Assembly (NCBI GenBank): GCA_025061835.1 | Contig: JANXAC010000001.1 | Span: 202,684-266,683, forward strand | Length of the DNA: 64,000 nucleotides | Origin: Spirochaetota bacterium | Lineage (GTDB): Bacteria > Spirochaetota > Brevinematia > DTOW01 | Direction: 5' to 3' | Shown: positions 33,369 to 42,992 of the stretch, one piece after another | How the letters are laid out: each line of letters starts with the position of its first letter | Numbering within the stretch: the first letter of the stretch is position 1 | Position numbers and translations under genes: made by a program | Notes under the pieces: generated by a model | The model's input: only the letters and a program-made list of their open reading frames with translations | Database searches by the model: none | What the model was told of the DNA's origin: nothing

Positions 33369-34241
33369 TTATTTTTTGTTCATCAAGATACTATAAATTT
33401 TTTCAAGGTCATCTCTAGAGTAGTAATTTATTACTATCTTTCCCTTATTTAAGTCGCCTATTACAGAAACTTTGGTTCCTAATCTTTCTATAAAGTCTTC
33501 TTCTATGTTTGAAATTTCCATGCTTTTTGAAATGTTTTTATTTTGTTTTGTTTCACGTGAAACATTCAGAGTTATACCAGAATTTTTGCGAAAATTGATA
33601 AGTTCTTCAAGTTCTCTAACAGATAAATTCTTGTCTATACACTCCTTTGCCACTTTTAGTATTTCTTCATCACTTTCTAGTGAAAGTAGTGTTCTACCAT
33701 GACCTTCTGAAAGTGTTCCTTGAATTATATATTCTTTAACCTTATCTGGTAATTTTAGTAGCCTTAAAGTGTTCGCAACGGCAGACCTACTTTTACCTAC
33801 GACTTTTGATATGTCCTCTTGTGTAAGATTGTATTTCTCTATAAGTTCGTTGTAAGCGCTAGCTAGGTCAATCGGGTTTAGATCTTCCCTTTGAATATTT
33901 TCTATCAATGCTAGTTCCAAACTGTTTGTGTCATCAATGTCATTTCTAATTATAACTGGAACCTCCGATAATCCAGCAATCTTTGCTGAACGCCACCTCC
34001 TCTCACCCGCTACTATCTCATAATATCCATTCCTCTCTCTAACAATTATAGGTTGTAATATCCCCTTCTCTTTTATTGATTCTGCAAGTTCCTTTAAAGA
34101 GTTTTCATTAAAGTTCTTTCTTGGTTGATTTGGATTTGGCTTTATCTTGTCAATACTAACATTGGTTATTTTTGATCTATCTTCTAAATCAAAGTCTTCA
34201 AGTAATGCTTTTATCCCCTTCCCAAGTCCTCTTTCCTTCAT
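33369..34241 (-). CDS. parB: Chromosome partitioning protein ParB
   Basis: CTP-dependent DNA clamp that loads at parS. 290 aa from ATG 34241, chosen because GGAGG lies 7 bases upstream inside the longer frame that starts at 34253. Motifs: ISIDKIKPNPNQPRKNF-type N-terminus, QPIIVRERNGYYEIVAGERRWRSA region with the CTP-binding GERRxR, HTH LTQEDISKVVGKSRSAVANT, and a C-terminal dimer segment. parA lies 14 bases upstream. A perfect parS is embedded in the coding sequence, as in Bacillus spo0J. Confidence 0.96.
   Translation of the reverse strand: MKERGLGKGIKALLEDFDLEDRSKITNVSIDKIKPNPNQPRKNFNENSLKELAESIKEKGILQPIIVRERNGYYEIVAGERRWRSAKIAGLSEVPVIIRNDIDDTNSLELALIENIQREDLNPIDLASAYNELIEKYNLTQEDISKVVGKSRSAVANTLRLLKLPDKVKEYIIQGTLSEGHGRTLLSLESDEEILKVAKECIDKNLSVRELEELINFRKNSGITLNVSRETKQNKNISKSMEISNIEEDFIERLGTKVSVIGDLNKGKIVINYYSRDDLEKIYSILMNKK
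33549..33564. promoter_or_regulatory. Perfect parS site inside parB
   Basis: TGTTTCACGTGAAACA, the exact bacterial consensus, within the linker-encoding part of parB before the C-terminal domain. It encodes part of NVSRETKQ. Together with the site at 33351 it forms a local parS pair 198 bases apart, the usual hallmark of an origin-proximal region. Confidence 0.95.
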
Positions 34242-34255
34242 ATAGACCTCCATAG

Positions 34256-35023
34256 TTAGATTTTATTTGCTGCTAATATTTCTTCTGCTACCTTTTGGTA
34301 TGCTATTGCTCCCGGACAGGTCGGATCATAATCAAATATTGATTTGCCATAACTAGGTGCTTCAGATAGCCTTACATTTCTAGGGATAAAACTGTTATAT
34401 ACTCTCTCTTTGAAATAATCTTTTGCCTGCTCTGCTACATCTTTTGATAACTTCGTCCTTATGTCATACATAGTCAGTAATAATCCTTCAATCGTCAATG
34501 AAGTATTGAGAGATTTCTGAATTGTTTTTATGGTTTTGAGAAGTTGAACTAATCCTTCCATGGCAAAAAATTCTGTCTGCAAAGGAATTAAAACACTATC
34601 CGCAGCAACTAGTCCATTTATTGTAAGAATGCCCAGCGATGGTGGAGTGTCTATAAAGATAAAGTCAAAGAATTCTTTAACTTCTGAAATAAAATTTTTT
34701 AGTCTGAAATCCTTATCTTCATAGTCCATTAGTTCAACCTGTGCTCCAGCCAACTGAATATTAGCAGGAAGAATGAATAAATTATCATATTTAGAGGGTA
34801 TAACAATATCATTTGGGTCTTCTTGGTTCATAAGTGCTTCGTAAGTTCCCTTTCTTGAACTGGAAAGTTCTATTCCAAGCCCCCTGCCAAGATTACCTTG
34901 AGGATCTATATCCACTGCTAAAACTTTGTAGCCTCTCATTGCAATGTAGTGCGATATATTTATGACAGTTGTTGTCTTGCCAACCCCACCTTTTTGATTT
35001 GCAACTACTATACACTTCCCCAT
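34256..35023 (-). CDS. parA: Chromosome partitioning ATPase ParA/Soj
   Basis: Deviant Walker ATPase that drives origin segregation with ParB. 255 aa from ATG 35023 with GAAGGTG upstream; the longer frame to 35089 begins inside the promoter. Motifs: VVANQKGGVGKTTTVINISH (Walker A with signature Lys), VLAVDIDPQGNLGRGLGI, FIFIDTPPSLGILTINGL, and RLSEAPSYGKSIFDYDP. parA-parB are co-transcribed. Confidence 0.96.
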   Translation of the reverse strand: MGKCIVVANQKGGVGKTTTVINISHYIAMRGYKVLAVDIDPQGNLGRGLGIELSSSRKGTYEALMNQEDPNDIVIPSKYDNLFILPANIQLAGAQVELMDYEDKDFRLKNFISEVKEFFDFIFIDTPPSLGILTINGLVAADSVLIPLQTEFFAMEGLVQLLKTIKTIQKSLNTSLTIEGLLLTMYDIRTKLSKDVAEQAKDYFKERVYNSFIPRNVRLSEAPSYGKSIFDYDPTCPGAIAYQKVAEEILAANKI

Positions 35024-35060
35024 ACCAACACCTTCTTGAATTATATGATAAAATAACAAT

Positions 35061-35089
35061 ATCGTAAAAACAAAATAAAGTCTTGTCAA
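35061..35089 (-). promoter_or_regulatory. Predicted parAB promoter
   Basis: Minus strand TTGACA (35089-35084), a 17-base spacer, TACGAT (35066-35061). Transcription would start near 35054, 31 bases before the parA ATG. Confidence 0.6.
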
Positions 35090-35279
35090 TAAGTTATAAT
35101 TTCAGTAGGATGATTGGAAAGGATAATAGACTTTTTACTTATATCCTTGTGGTTGTACATATTCATCAGTACTAAAATTTCACTCTATGCTAAATCTCTT
35201 GGGTACTTGTTGTGAAAGGATAAGCGGTGATTACTCCTAGTTGTGAGTTTCAGAGTTTATTAAAGTCTTCACTTTGTTA

Positions 35280-36182
35280 TTATTGTAGTTTTTCTTTGAG
35301 AATGCTTCTGTCAAAGATTAATATGAATAATAACACTAAAATAATTGCTATTATTCCTGAAACTCCAGTGATATTATAGAGAATATCGTTCTTGAGGTAA
35401 TTCGTGTAAATATATAGTCCTGCTACTCCATTGAATGTTCCGTGCATCATAGAAGATAACACAACTGAGTTTGATCTGTATCTAAAGTAGTTCATAATGA
35501 AAGACATAGCGATACAAAATACTATCATCATAAATATTCCCTCAAAAGGATGCATTGGAAAGTTGTGTCCTAGTGATATTATAGGTGCATGCCAGACGCC
35601 CCAAGTAAGACCTATCAGAAAAGATGATTTTACAAATCCGCTATCCTTGAGTTCGTTGTACATTAATCCTCTCCAACCCAGTTCCTCTCCAAAAGCAATA
35701 ATAGAGTTCAAACTTAAACCTGCTATAACTCCCATAATTATAGAAAATAAATAGAATATAAATACATTGTAATTAAATAACTTTCCTAATTTATCTACCG
35801 GCCCCAGGATAGAGCCTGATGCCTGGTCTTTACCATACATAAGGTATAAACTCTCTTTAAATTGCTCCCAATTTGAATTAAAGCCCGAACCTAGTAGATG
35901 AGATATAATTATGTTAAGTAGAGATATTGCTAAGGTTAGAGATATTCCTATCAACCACCAGATGTTAGGTTTAAAACTAACACCTAGTGATAAGACTTTT
36001 TCTCCACTAACTTTTTGAGATACTATCGCACCTATGGCTGGACCAAACATGTAGACTACTCCTAATAGGGTTAGGATTAGTCTATTTTCACCTTTGTTGA
36101 TACCTGGTATCCATATTGCAAGAGATACAAGCCAACTAAATGTAAATGAAATTACAATGAAGATGATGATTTTTCTGTTCAT
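35280..36182 (-). CDS. CPBP-family intramembrane metalloprotease
   Basis: 300 aa, about eight membrane spans. The CAAX-protease/bacteriocin-processing signatures are all present: FGEELGWRGLMYNE (EExxxR), GLTWGVWHAPIISLGH (second His motif) and MMHGTFNGVAG (HxxxN). Bacterial members are implicated in peptide processing and bacteriocin self-immunity; the substrate is unknown. GAGGGG precedes the ATG; a TTG two codons upstream is less likely. It lies downstream of parA, separated by 250 bases, and is the last minus-strand gene before the strand switch at 36.2 kb. Confidence 0.9.
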   Translation of the reverse strand: MNRKIIIFIVISFTFSWLVSLAIWIPGINKGENRLILTLLGVVYMFGPAIGAIVSQKVSGEKVLSLGVSFKPNIWWLIGISLTLAISLLNIIISHLLGSGFNSNWEQFKESLYLMYGKDQASGSILGPVDKLGKLFNYNVFIFYLFSIIMGVIAGLSLNSIIAFGEELGWRGLMYNELKDSGFVKSSFLIGLTWGVWHAPIISLGHNFPMHPFEGIFMMIVFCIAMSFIMNYFRYRSNSVVLSSMMHGTFNGVAGLYIYTNYLKNDILYNITGVSGIIAIILVLLFILIFDRSILKEKLQ

Positions 36183-36369
36183 AAACAACCCCTCAGAATT
36201 ATATAAACCTAATTCTTACCCTTTCAAAAATCATAAGTTTTTTTCAAATCTATATGTATGTCATCTTCAATTCTAGTTGGCTTATACGCAATATTACTTC
36301 ATAATTTCAGGCCTGTCTAGGACTTTTCTAGAAAAGATATTTTATCCTACTTTAAAATACATACAAGTT

Positions 36370-37743
36370 ATGTTGGATTTGAATAATTCAAAAATAGTCT
36401 CAAAAAAAGTCTTCATAGAGACACTTGGTTGTGCTAAAAATGTAGTAGATTCTGAGAGAGTTGCTTACGTTCTCAAGACAAAAGGAGCGAATATCACTGA
36501 ATCTCCAGAAGAAGCAGATATAATTATGGTTAATACATGTGGTTTTATAGAGGATGCCAAGCAAGAGTCTATTGACTACATACTGACATATGCAAGAATG
36601 AAAGAAGAACTCAACAAGAAAAGGCAAGTACCTCAAAAACTTGTAGTCTTTGGATGTCTTGCAGAGAGATACAAAGAGGAATTAATAAAGGAGATACCAG
36701 AGATAGACTTTATATCGGGTGTTAAAGACTATCTTGTTTTATTAGACACTCTAAACGGAAAACATAACGGAAAGATATTAGATACAACAAAAGAGTATAA
36801 CGATATAATATTTTCGGATAGAAATTTTGAAAGGGTTGTAAATTCAGAATTCCCCTACGCATACCTGAAAATATCCGAAGGATGTAATCACACTTGTTCT
36901 TTCTGTGCTATCCCCCTCATAAGAGGAAAGCAAAGAAGTAGAACAATACAAAGTATAGTTGATGAAGCAAAGTTTTTAGTGGATAATGGTATTAAAGAAG
37001 TCATACTGGTTTCACAGGATACGAGTAATTACGGAATTGATATCTACAGTAAGCCAAGACTGGTAGAACTTCTTGAAAGACTCAATCAAGTAGATGGTTT
37101 AGAATGGATTAGATTACATTATCTTTATCCAACAGAAGTTAGTGATGAACTTATTGATGCAGTAGCAGGTCTGAGTAAAGTCTGTAAATATTTTGACATT
37201 CCTTTACAGCATGTAAGCGATAGGATACTCAAACTTATGCGACGGGGGGGTAATAAGGAGAGATACGTTGAACTTATAAGTAGGATTAGAGAGAAGGTCA
37301 AAGATGTTGCAATAAGAACTACATTTATTGTAGGTTTTCCTTCAGAAACAAAGGAAGAGTTTGAGGAGCTAAAGGAATTCGTTGGTAATATTAGGTTTAA
37401 TTGGATGGGTGTATTTACATACTCTCACGAGGAAGGAACTTATGCTTTCTCAATGAATGATAATATACCTAAATCAACAAAGTCTAGAAGGAGGAATACT
37501 CTTCTTAGGATACAACAGAAGATTACCGAAGAGGAATTGAGGAAGTTAGTTGGCAAGGTTAAGAAGGTTATGATTGATACTGTCCTTGATGATAGAAATT
37601 ACATAGCAAGGTCCGAAATTAACTCACCTGAAATTGATGGTGCAATACATCTTGTATCAACGAGAAAATTGAGTAAAGGTGATGTTGTTGATGCTTTTGT
37701 GGTAAAGGTTGTAGGTTATGACTTGTACGCAAGAACGATCTAA
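36370..37743 (+). CDS. rimO: Ribosomal protein S12 methylthiotransferase RimO
   Basis: Radical SAM enzyme that adds a methylthio group to an Asp of S12. 457 aa from ATG 36370; an open frame extends 31 codons further but is not conserved. N-terminal cluster Cys in IETLGCAKNVVDSERV, NTCGFIEDAKQES and VFGCLAERY; radical SAM CxxxCxxC in KISEGCNHTCSFCAIPLIRG; C-terminal TRAM domain (LVGKVKKVMIDTVLDDRNYI). VDSERV and IRGKQRSR favour RimO over MiaB. Overlaps pgsA by 26 bases. Confidence 0.94.
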   Translation: MLDLNNSKIVSKKVFIETLGCAKNVVDSERVAYVLKTKGANITESPEEADIIMVNTCGFIEDAKQESIDYILTYARMKEELNKKRQVPQKLVVFGCLAERYKEELIKEIPEIDFISGVKDYLVLLDTLNGKHNGKILDTTKEYNDIIFSDRNFERVVNSEFPYAYLKISEGCNHTCSFCAIPLIRGKQRSRTIQSIVDEAKFLVDNGIKEVILVSQDTSNYGIDIYSKPRLVELLERLNQVDGLEWIRLHYLYPTEVSDELIDAVAGLSKVCKYFDIPLQHVSDRILKLMRRGGNKERYVELISRIREKVKDVAIRTTFIVGFPSETKEEFEELKEFVGNIRFNWMGVFTYSHEEGTYAFSMNDNIPKSTKSRRRNTLLRIQQKITEEELRKLVGKVKKVMIDTVLDDRNYIARSEINSPEIDGAIHLVSTRKLSKGDVVDAFVVKVVGYDLYARTI

Positions 37744-38368
37744 ACTCAAGGTTGCTTTGGTAAATATTTTTACATCGTTAAGGATATTACTGTTTCCTAT
37801 AATATTCATACTAATAAGCAGTGGCGGAATTATAAACATTGTTGTTGCACTTATACTTTTTGTTCTTGGTGCTCTAACTGATGCTTTTGATGGGATGATA
37901 GTAAGGAAGTATAACCTTCAGACAAAGTTTGGTTTTATACTTGACCCGATAGCAGATAAGTTTTTAGTTTTAGGAACACTTTTAGCGATTTCTCTTGTTG
38001 ATTATTTGATGATACCACTCTACTTCTTCTTCATCATACTTTTCAGAGATGTTTTAGTCTCAATACTGAAGCCGATATCGGATAGAAATGGCTTTCCGAT
38101 ACCTACAACATTTTTCGCAAAACTTAAAACGACAATACAGTTTGTAAGTATTATCTCAATACTAGTTTATATGTTGGTAATCAACTTCATTTTCAAAGAA
38201 CTTTCAAAGGAATCTATACTATCTAATCTTGGGTTGTTAGGTTTAATACCTTACTACACTATGTTGTTGATGGTTTTAGTTACTATAATTTCTGGTATTG
38301 ATTACATCGTTTTGTTTGTGAAAGGATTCTTGAGGTCAGTTAAGGTATCAAGAACCGATGAAAGGTAA
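37718..38368 (+). CDS. pgsA: CDP-diacylglycerol-glycerol-3-P phosphatidyltransferase
   Basis: Makes phosphatidylglycerol phosphate, 216 aa, about five spans. The CDP-alcohol phosphotransferase motif reads TDAFDGMIVRKYNLQTKFGF then ILDPIADKF, with all four Asp and the Gly residues in place; the usual Ala of DGxxAR is Val. A TTG at 37757, preceded by AAGG, would give the more typical N-terminus (VNIFTSLRILL), so the first 13 residues are doubtful. Overlaps rimO, so coupled to it. Confidence 0.9.
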   Translation: MTCTQERSKLKVALVNIFTSLRILLFPIIFILISSGGIINIVVALILFVLGALTDAFDGMIVRKYNLQTKFGFILDPIADKFLVLGTLLAISLVDYLMIPLYFFFIILFRDVLVSILKPISDRNGFPIPTTFFAKLKTTIQFVSIISILVYMLVINFIFKELSKESILSNLGLLGLIPYYTMLLMVLVTIISGIDYIVLFVKGFLRSVKVSRTDER

Positions 38369-38619
38369 GATAGTGTGAATCAAGGGTTGATAGGGTAAAA
38401 CAGTAAATGTCTAGAAACCGATGTAAATTGGTTTTGTGCTTGATACTTTTAATCTGATAATCCCGTTAGCAATATTATCTTTAGTTTTTTGTCCTTGTAT
38501 CTTCATTAATAGTTGTAAAATCTCTCAAAAGGATTCTGGACTTCGTTGAGAGTAAAAACTAGTGTATATTGCATTTACATTTCATTGTTGGTTATAATCA
38601 AAACTGTATGAGGTAAAGT

Positions 38620-40260
38620 GTGAGAAGGTTTTCAAACTTAAAGATTAAGTCCACTCCTTTAAGGATTGCTATAATCTTTTCTATATTCATCTTGTTTTCA
38701 AACCTGATCACGAATTATATAAACTTGTCTCTTAACAATGTTGAGATAGTTAATCAGTCCAAAAAGATATTAGCAAATGACTTAAGGTTGATATACAACT
38801 ACGCAAACAATCAGTATGACCTTTTTGTGAATACCGGTAATTTTGAGAAAGCATTCTCAAACATAGTGGCAAGGAGTATTAATACTTTTGAGAATAAAGG
38901 TTCAGTTTGTATTGGAATATCAAACAATAAAATTATATTTTCCTCATCAACTTTTGAGATAACTAATATCTCTATTACTACTCTTACTAACCTTGAAGGT
39001 TCTGTTGAATTTATGATAAACGGTAATAAGTATTTTGGTTTTTACAAATTCAACCAGAAATTCAACTTTCATATCGTAAGGGCTGAGAATGAAAATGAGT
39101 TTTATGAATACTCAAGGAGAGTTTTTTTCAACATCTCCCTGATTGTTGTTGGAATAACTCTTATAATGTTTGGACTTGGACTGATAGTTGTTTTCTACAT
39201 TCTGAGGTACATAAGAAAGATAACCAATTCAATACTTGAAATGGTAGAAAAAGAGCAACTTGGAATTATAGATGTCAGCAAAGCGGACAACAACGATATA
39301 ACATTCCTTGCGATGTCTTTCAATTCACTCTCATCTCTCATAAACACTCTTCTTGATATATTTAAGAGGTTTGTAAATAAGGATACTGTTATGAAGGTCT
39401 ATCAAGAAAAGGAGGTAAGACTAGAAGGACATACAAAAGAATTATCAATTTTATTCTCTGACATAAGAAGTTTTACATTCATGACAGAAACTCTTGGTAA
39501 CAACATAATAAACCTTCTTAATCTACACTACAGCAACGCTATAAGTAAGATCGTTCAAAACAACGGTTCGGTAATATCCATAATAGGAGATGCTCTTCTG
39601 GTGGTATTCGGGCTTATAAGTGATAAGGGTAAATCCTATGATGCTATTAAATCTGCTTACGATATTCAGAGAGCCGCTAAGATGCTTAGAGATGATATGA
39701 AAAGAGTGAGGGATGATTTAATTTCTATGAAAGGATACTTAACCGAAGAGGAGGAGAAGATATACAAGGCTGTTATGATAGAAGTAGGTGTAGGTATAGA
39801 TGGTGGTGAGATATTCTATGGAAATGTCGGTTCTTACGAGCGGATGACTAACACAGTTATAGGAGATGCCGTAAATTCTGCTTCAAGACTAGAGGGGCTT
39901 ACAAAATACTACAAACTACCTGTTATAGTTTCAGAGTATGTTAAAAATGATGTTGAAAATATGCCATACTATAAGTCGGATATAATATTCCTAGAGATTG
40001 ATAACGTTGCTGTTAAGGGTAAGAAGGAATCAAGAAGAATATACTTGCCTATATTTGAGAATGAAATTTCTGATAGTATGAAGAGGGAGTTTGAGATGTT
40101 TTCAAAAGCACTTAAGTTATACTACGATGGAAATTGGAAAGAGGCTTATAATATATTTGCTTCAGTAAATTTACCTTTTGTTGATATTTTCATTGAAAGA
40201 ACGAGAGTAGGAGTTGCTCCTCAGGGATGGGGTGGTGTATGGGAGATGAAAGAAAAATAG
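38620..40260 (+). CDS. Membrane class III nucleotidyl cyclase, degenerate Lys site
   Basis: 546 aa. GTG start with GAGG upstream and a TATAAT box at 38593. Two spans (about 14-35 and 168-192) enclose a periplasmic sensor of about 130 residues; a HAMP-like linker follows. Cyclase domain: LSILFSDIRSFTFMTETLGN (first metal Asp), SVISIIGDALLVVFG (second metal Asp) and TNTVIGDAVNSASRLEG (transition-state Asn and Arg). The Lys normally in DKFIGD, which helps select adenine, is Ser here. The C-terminus has a helical extension of about 60 residues. Activity is uncertain. Confidence 0.85.
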   Translation: MRRFSNLKIKSTPLRIAIIFSIFILFSNLITNYINLSLNNVEIVNQSKKILANDLRLIYNYANNQYDLFVNTGNFEKAFSNIVARSINTFENKGSVCIGISNNKIIFSSSTFEITNISITTLTNLEGSVEFMINGNKYFGFYKFNQKFNFHIVRAENENEFYEYSRRVFFNISLIVVGITLIMFGLGLIVVFYILRYIRKITNSILEMVEKEQLGIIDVSKADNNDITFLAMSFNSLSSLINTLLDIFKRFVNKDTVMKVYQEKEVRLEGHTKELSILFSDIRSFTFMTETLGNNIINLLNLHYSNAISKIVQNNGSVISIIGDALLVVFGLISDKGKSYDAIKSAYDIQRAAKMLRDDMKRVRDDLISMKGYLTEEEEKIYKAVMIEVGVGIDGGEIFYGNVGSYERMTNTVIGDAVNSASRLEGLTKYYKLPVIVSEYVKNDVENMPYYKSDIIFLEIDNVAVKGKKESRRIYLPIFENEISDSMKREFEMFSKALKLYYDGNWKEAYNIFASVNLPFVDIFIERTRVGVAPQGWGGVWEMKEK

Positions 40261-41588
40261 GAAGTTCAAAAGAAATAGTAAGATATTTTCTTAAACATGA
40301 AATTAAATCAAAGACAAGGTCTGAAAATATATACAATTTGGAGGAAGAGTTTGAGAAAACCAAATCAAACAAAAATTATATCATACCTGTTGTGTTTCTC
40401 ATTTTCCTACTTATAGGAATAGCAACCTATTTCGTTATGGATAGCATCTCTAGAAGATCCTATGATGTTGATATAGGTCAGAAAGAACTCAAGGATTTAT
40501 CAGCAGAGGATATGGTAAATAGTTACTATGACAAACTGTCTTACATACAATCATACCAGAGAGATATAAAAAATCTTGAGTTCCTAAGAAATCTTGAGAT
40601 AGAATTTCAGAAAGATAGACTGGATAAGGAAGTGTTTTTGACCTTGAGTAGAACTGATATATCTGAAGACAGTATAGCGAAGGTTCTTAAGAATATTAGC
40701 AACAATTTTGCATCATCTTTGGGGAGGATAAGTAATTATTATGATAGTCTTATAGAAGAAAGGATATCAAACATACAGGAATTGAGAAGAGCGGTTCAAG
40801 AGTTAAAACCTCAAATTTTGGCTCTATCACCTGAACTGTTGGTATCTCAAAGGAGGATAGTTGATATAGAGGTTTCCAAAGAAAGAAGATACAATCAAAA
40901 AAATTTAAGAACTCTTGTATCAAATTACAACAGATATCTTAACTATCAGAACGAGTATTTTAGCAATCTAGTAGATACTTTGACGATGAGATATAATCCT
41001 ATATTTAAAGATCAGAGAGTAATTAGTATAATTGATAATACTAAACCTACAAGGTACAACTACAGCAATCTATATGAATTACCACTTCTTGATAGTGAAA
41101 TATCAAATTATGTGAATGAGATTGTTGAGAGGATACTGAATAGGAAACTGATAATGGATGAGATTAGCAAGATACCATTCACTAACTCTCTTCCATCAGC
41201 AATCCGAAGTCAAGAAGATATTTATGAGGGAATTTTGGTTCTATACGAGAGTATTACAAGAAGGTATCTAGACCATTTCAATGCTACTAACTCTTATCTT
41301 ATCAAAAAATTAGGAACTCTGAATTATTTTGTAATGTCTTATTTAAGAAGCCTTAGGAATGCAGATGGTTGTGTTGTTGATAGTAGAGACAAGACGAATA
41401 TTCTTGTTGTGCTAAAAGAAGAATTTACTAACAGTTCATACAGTTTATCATTTTTCAAACAAGGTGCAAAAGAACCTTTCGCTAGGGGAGTAGGTATCTA
41501 TTCAGATGGTTTCTATGTTGTTAGTAGAATAACCTATCTTACCAATCAGACATTACTTCCTATGGATATAGTTATGGTGAGTAGGTAG
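40227..41588 (+). CDS. Single-span protein with coiled coil, cyclase neighbour
   Basis: 453 aa, not recognised. Cytosolic N-terminus of about 45 residues rich in Lys/Glu, one span (IIPVVFLIFLLIGIATYFVM, about 52-71), then a long extracytoplasmic helical part with many Glu/Lys/Arg heptads (KDLSAEDMVNSYYDKLSYIQ; RRAVQELKPQILALSPELL). The C-terminal 60 residues look beta-rich. The first 34 bases overlap the cyclase gene in another frame; a second ATG at 40239 could be the start. The overlap suggests a partner or regulator of that cyclase. Confidence 0.7.
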   Translation: MGWCMGDERKIGSSKEIVRYFLKHEIKSKTRSENIYNLEEEFEKTKSNKNYIIPVVFLIFLLIGIATYFVMDSISRRSYDVDIGQKELKDLSAEDMVNSYYDKLSYIQSYQRDIKNLEFLRNLEIEFQKDRLDKEVFLTLSRTDISEDSIAKVLKNISNNFASSLGRISNYYDSLIEERISNIQELRRAVQELKPQILALSPELLVSQRRIVDIEVSKERRYNQKNLRTLVSNYNRYLNYQNEYFSNLVDTLTMRYNPIFKDQRVISIIDNTKPTRYNYSNLYELPLLDSEISNYVNEIVERILNRKLIMDEISKIPFTNSLPSAIRSQEDIYEGILVLYESITRRYLDHFNATNSYLIKKLGTLNYFVMSYLRSLRNADGCVVDSRDKTNILVVLKEEFTNSSYSLSFFKQGAKEPFARGVGIYSDGFYVVSRITYLTNQTLLPMDIVMVSR

Positions 41589-41796
41589 TATTTCATACAT
41601 TCCATCTAATATAAATTTGTTCCAGATTACATTTTAGAAATTATATTTTGAAGTTCCTGACATATTCTCATCTAGGATAGAAATTCGCTATGAAGTGAGA
41701 GATACTCATTTCTAGTAGGGATAGGCTTGATTTCACTAGAAGTTTATGTTTTAAGGTTTCTAGAAAAGTAATCTAAAAATCATAGAAAATGAACTT

Positions 41797-42948
41797 ATGA
41801 GAAAGATGAGAGTTTTCTTCTCGGCTGGTGAAGTTTCTGGTGATCTAAGTGCTTCTGAGGTAATAAGGGAACTTACAAAAGTTGGTGTAGAGTGTGTTGG
41901 AATAGGGGGCAGGAAGATGGAGGAAGCAGGAATGGTTAATATAACTAAAACTGATGAGAGTATAACGAGTTCGGTAGGTTTTGTTGAATCGCTAAAATTC
42001 GTTCCTTACAAACTCTTCTTACTTAGTAGAGTGAAAAGGTATCTTAAGGATAATAAGCCAGATTTAGTGTTTCTTGTAGATAATCAAGGTTTTAACATAC
42101 TACTTGCGAGAGTGTCAAAGGAACTTGGCTTGAAAGTATTTTACTATTTTCCGCCGATGGTATCAGTTTGGGGGGAGAATACGAAGTATAAAGTTGCTAA
42201 ATACTGCGATAAAATAATATGCACTTTTAGAAATGACTATGATATTTATAAACAAGTTTCAGATGGTGCTGTATATGTAGGGCTACCATTTATTGACAGA
42301 ATTTCAAGAAACTACTCTTCAAAGGATAAATACAAAAATTTCTTTAAAGAAGGAACTAAAAAAATTCTTCTCTTGCCCGGTAGTAGAGAACAAGAGGTTA
42401 GAACGCTTTTGAGACCTATTTTAGATGTTGTCAAACTGATTTTATCAGGTGAAACGAGTATAGACCCTACTAGAGTGGAATTCTACACGATCATAGCACA
42501 TCCTACTTATAGAGATTACATAGTTGGAATGATTGGGGATATGAAATTGGAGAATACTGTGAAAGTTTTTGATAACAACAACGATTATGCTTTACTAGAT
42601 GTTTGTGACCTTGCAGTTTCGGCATCAGGAACTATAACGCTAGAACTTGCCTTACTTAAAAAGCCAACAATAGTTGTTTATAAAGTATCAAGGCTAACAT
42701 TTGAAATAGGTAAGAGATTAGTGAAAGCAAAGTATATATCCTTACCTAACATACTCCTAGGAGAGAAATTATTTCCTGAACTACTACAAGATGATGTTAA
42801 TGCCAAGGTCATAGTAAAGTATGTTGAAAAGATCTTTAACGATAGAGATACTTATATAAATCTAGAAAACAGAGTCAAAAAACTAGTGGATAGTTCAGGA
42901 ACCGTTGATAGGATTGTTAAAATAGTAGTTGATAATTTATCTTCTTAA
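41797..42948 (+). CDS. lpxB: Lipid-A-disaccharide synthase
   Basis: GT19 enzyme joining UDP-diacylglucosamine and lipid X, 383 aa. N-terminal FFSAGEVSGDLSASEVIREL, IGGRKMEEAGM, VGFVESLKFVPYKL, LVDNQGFNILLARVSKELGL, then YYFPPMVSVWGENTKYKVA, LLPGSREQEVRTLLRPIL and a donor-site ASGTITLELALLKKPTIVVY. Implies lipid A in the outer membrane. Stands alone, without lpxA, lpxD or fabZ. No Shine-Dalgarno. Confidence 0.95.
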   Translation: MRKMRVFFSAGEVSGDLSASEVIRELTKVGVECVGIGGRKMEEAGMVNITKTDESITSSVGFVESLKFVPYKLFLLSRVKRYLKDNKPDLVFLVDNQGFNILLARVSKELGLKVFYYFPPMVSVWGENTKYKVAKYCDKIICTFRNDYDIYKQVSDGAVYVGLPFIDRISRNYSSKDKYKNFFKEGTKKILLLPGSREQEVRTLLRPILDVVKLILSGETSIDPTRVEFYTIIAHPTYRDYIVGMIGDMKLENTVKVFDNNNDYALLDVCDLAVSASGTITLELALLKKPTIVVYKVSRLTFEIGKRLVKAKYISLPNILLGEKLFPELLQDDVNAKVIVKYVEKIFNDRDTYINLENRVKKLVDSSGTVDRIVKIVVDNLSS

Positions 42949-42992
42949 TTGAAGTTTATTCTCTTCAGATTTGTTATAGGTATCCTATCCAG

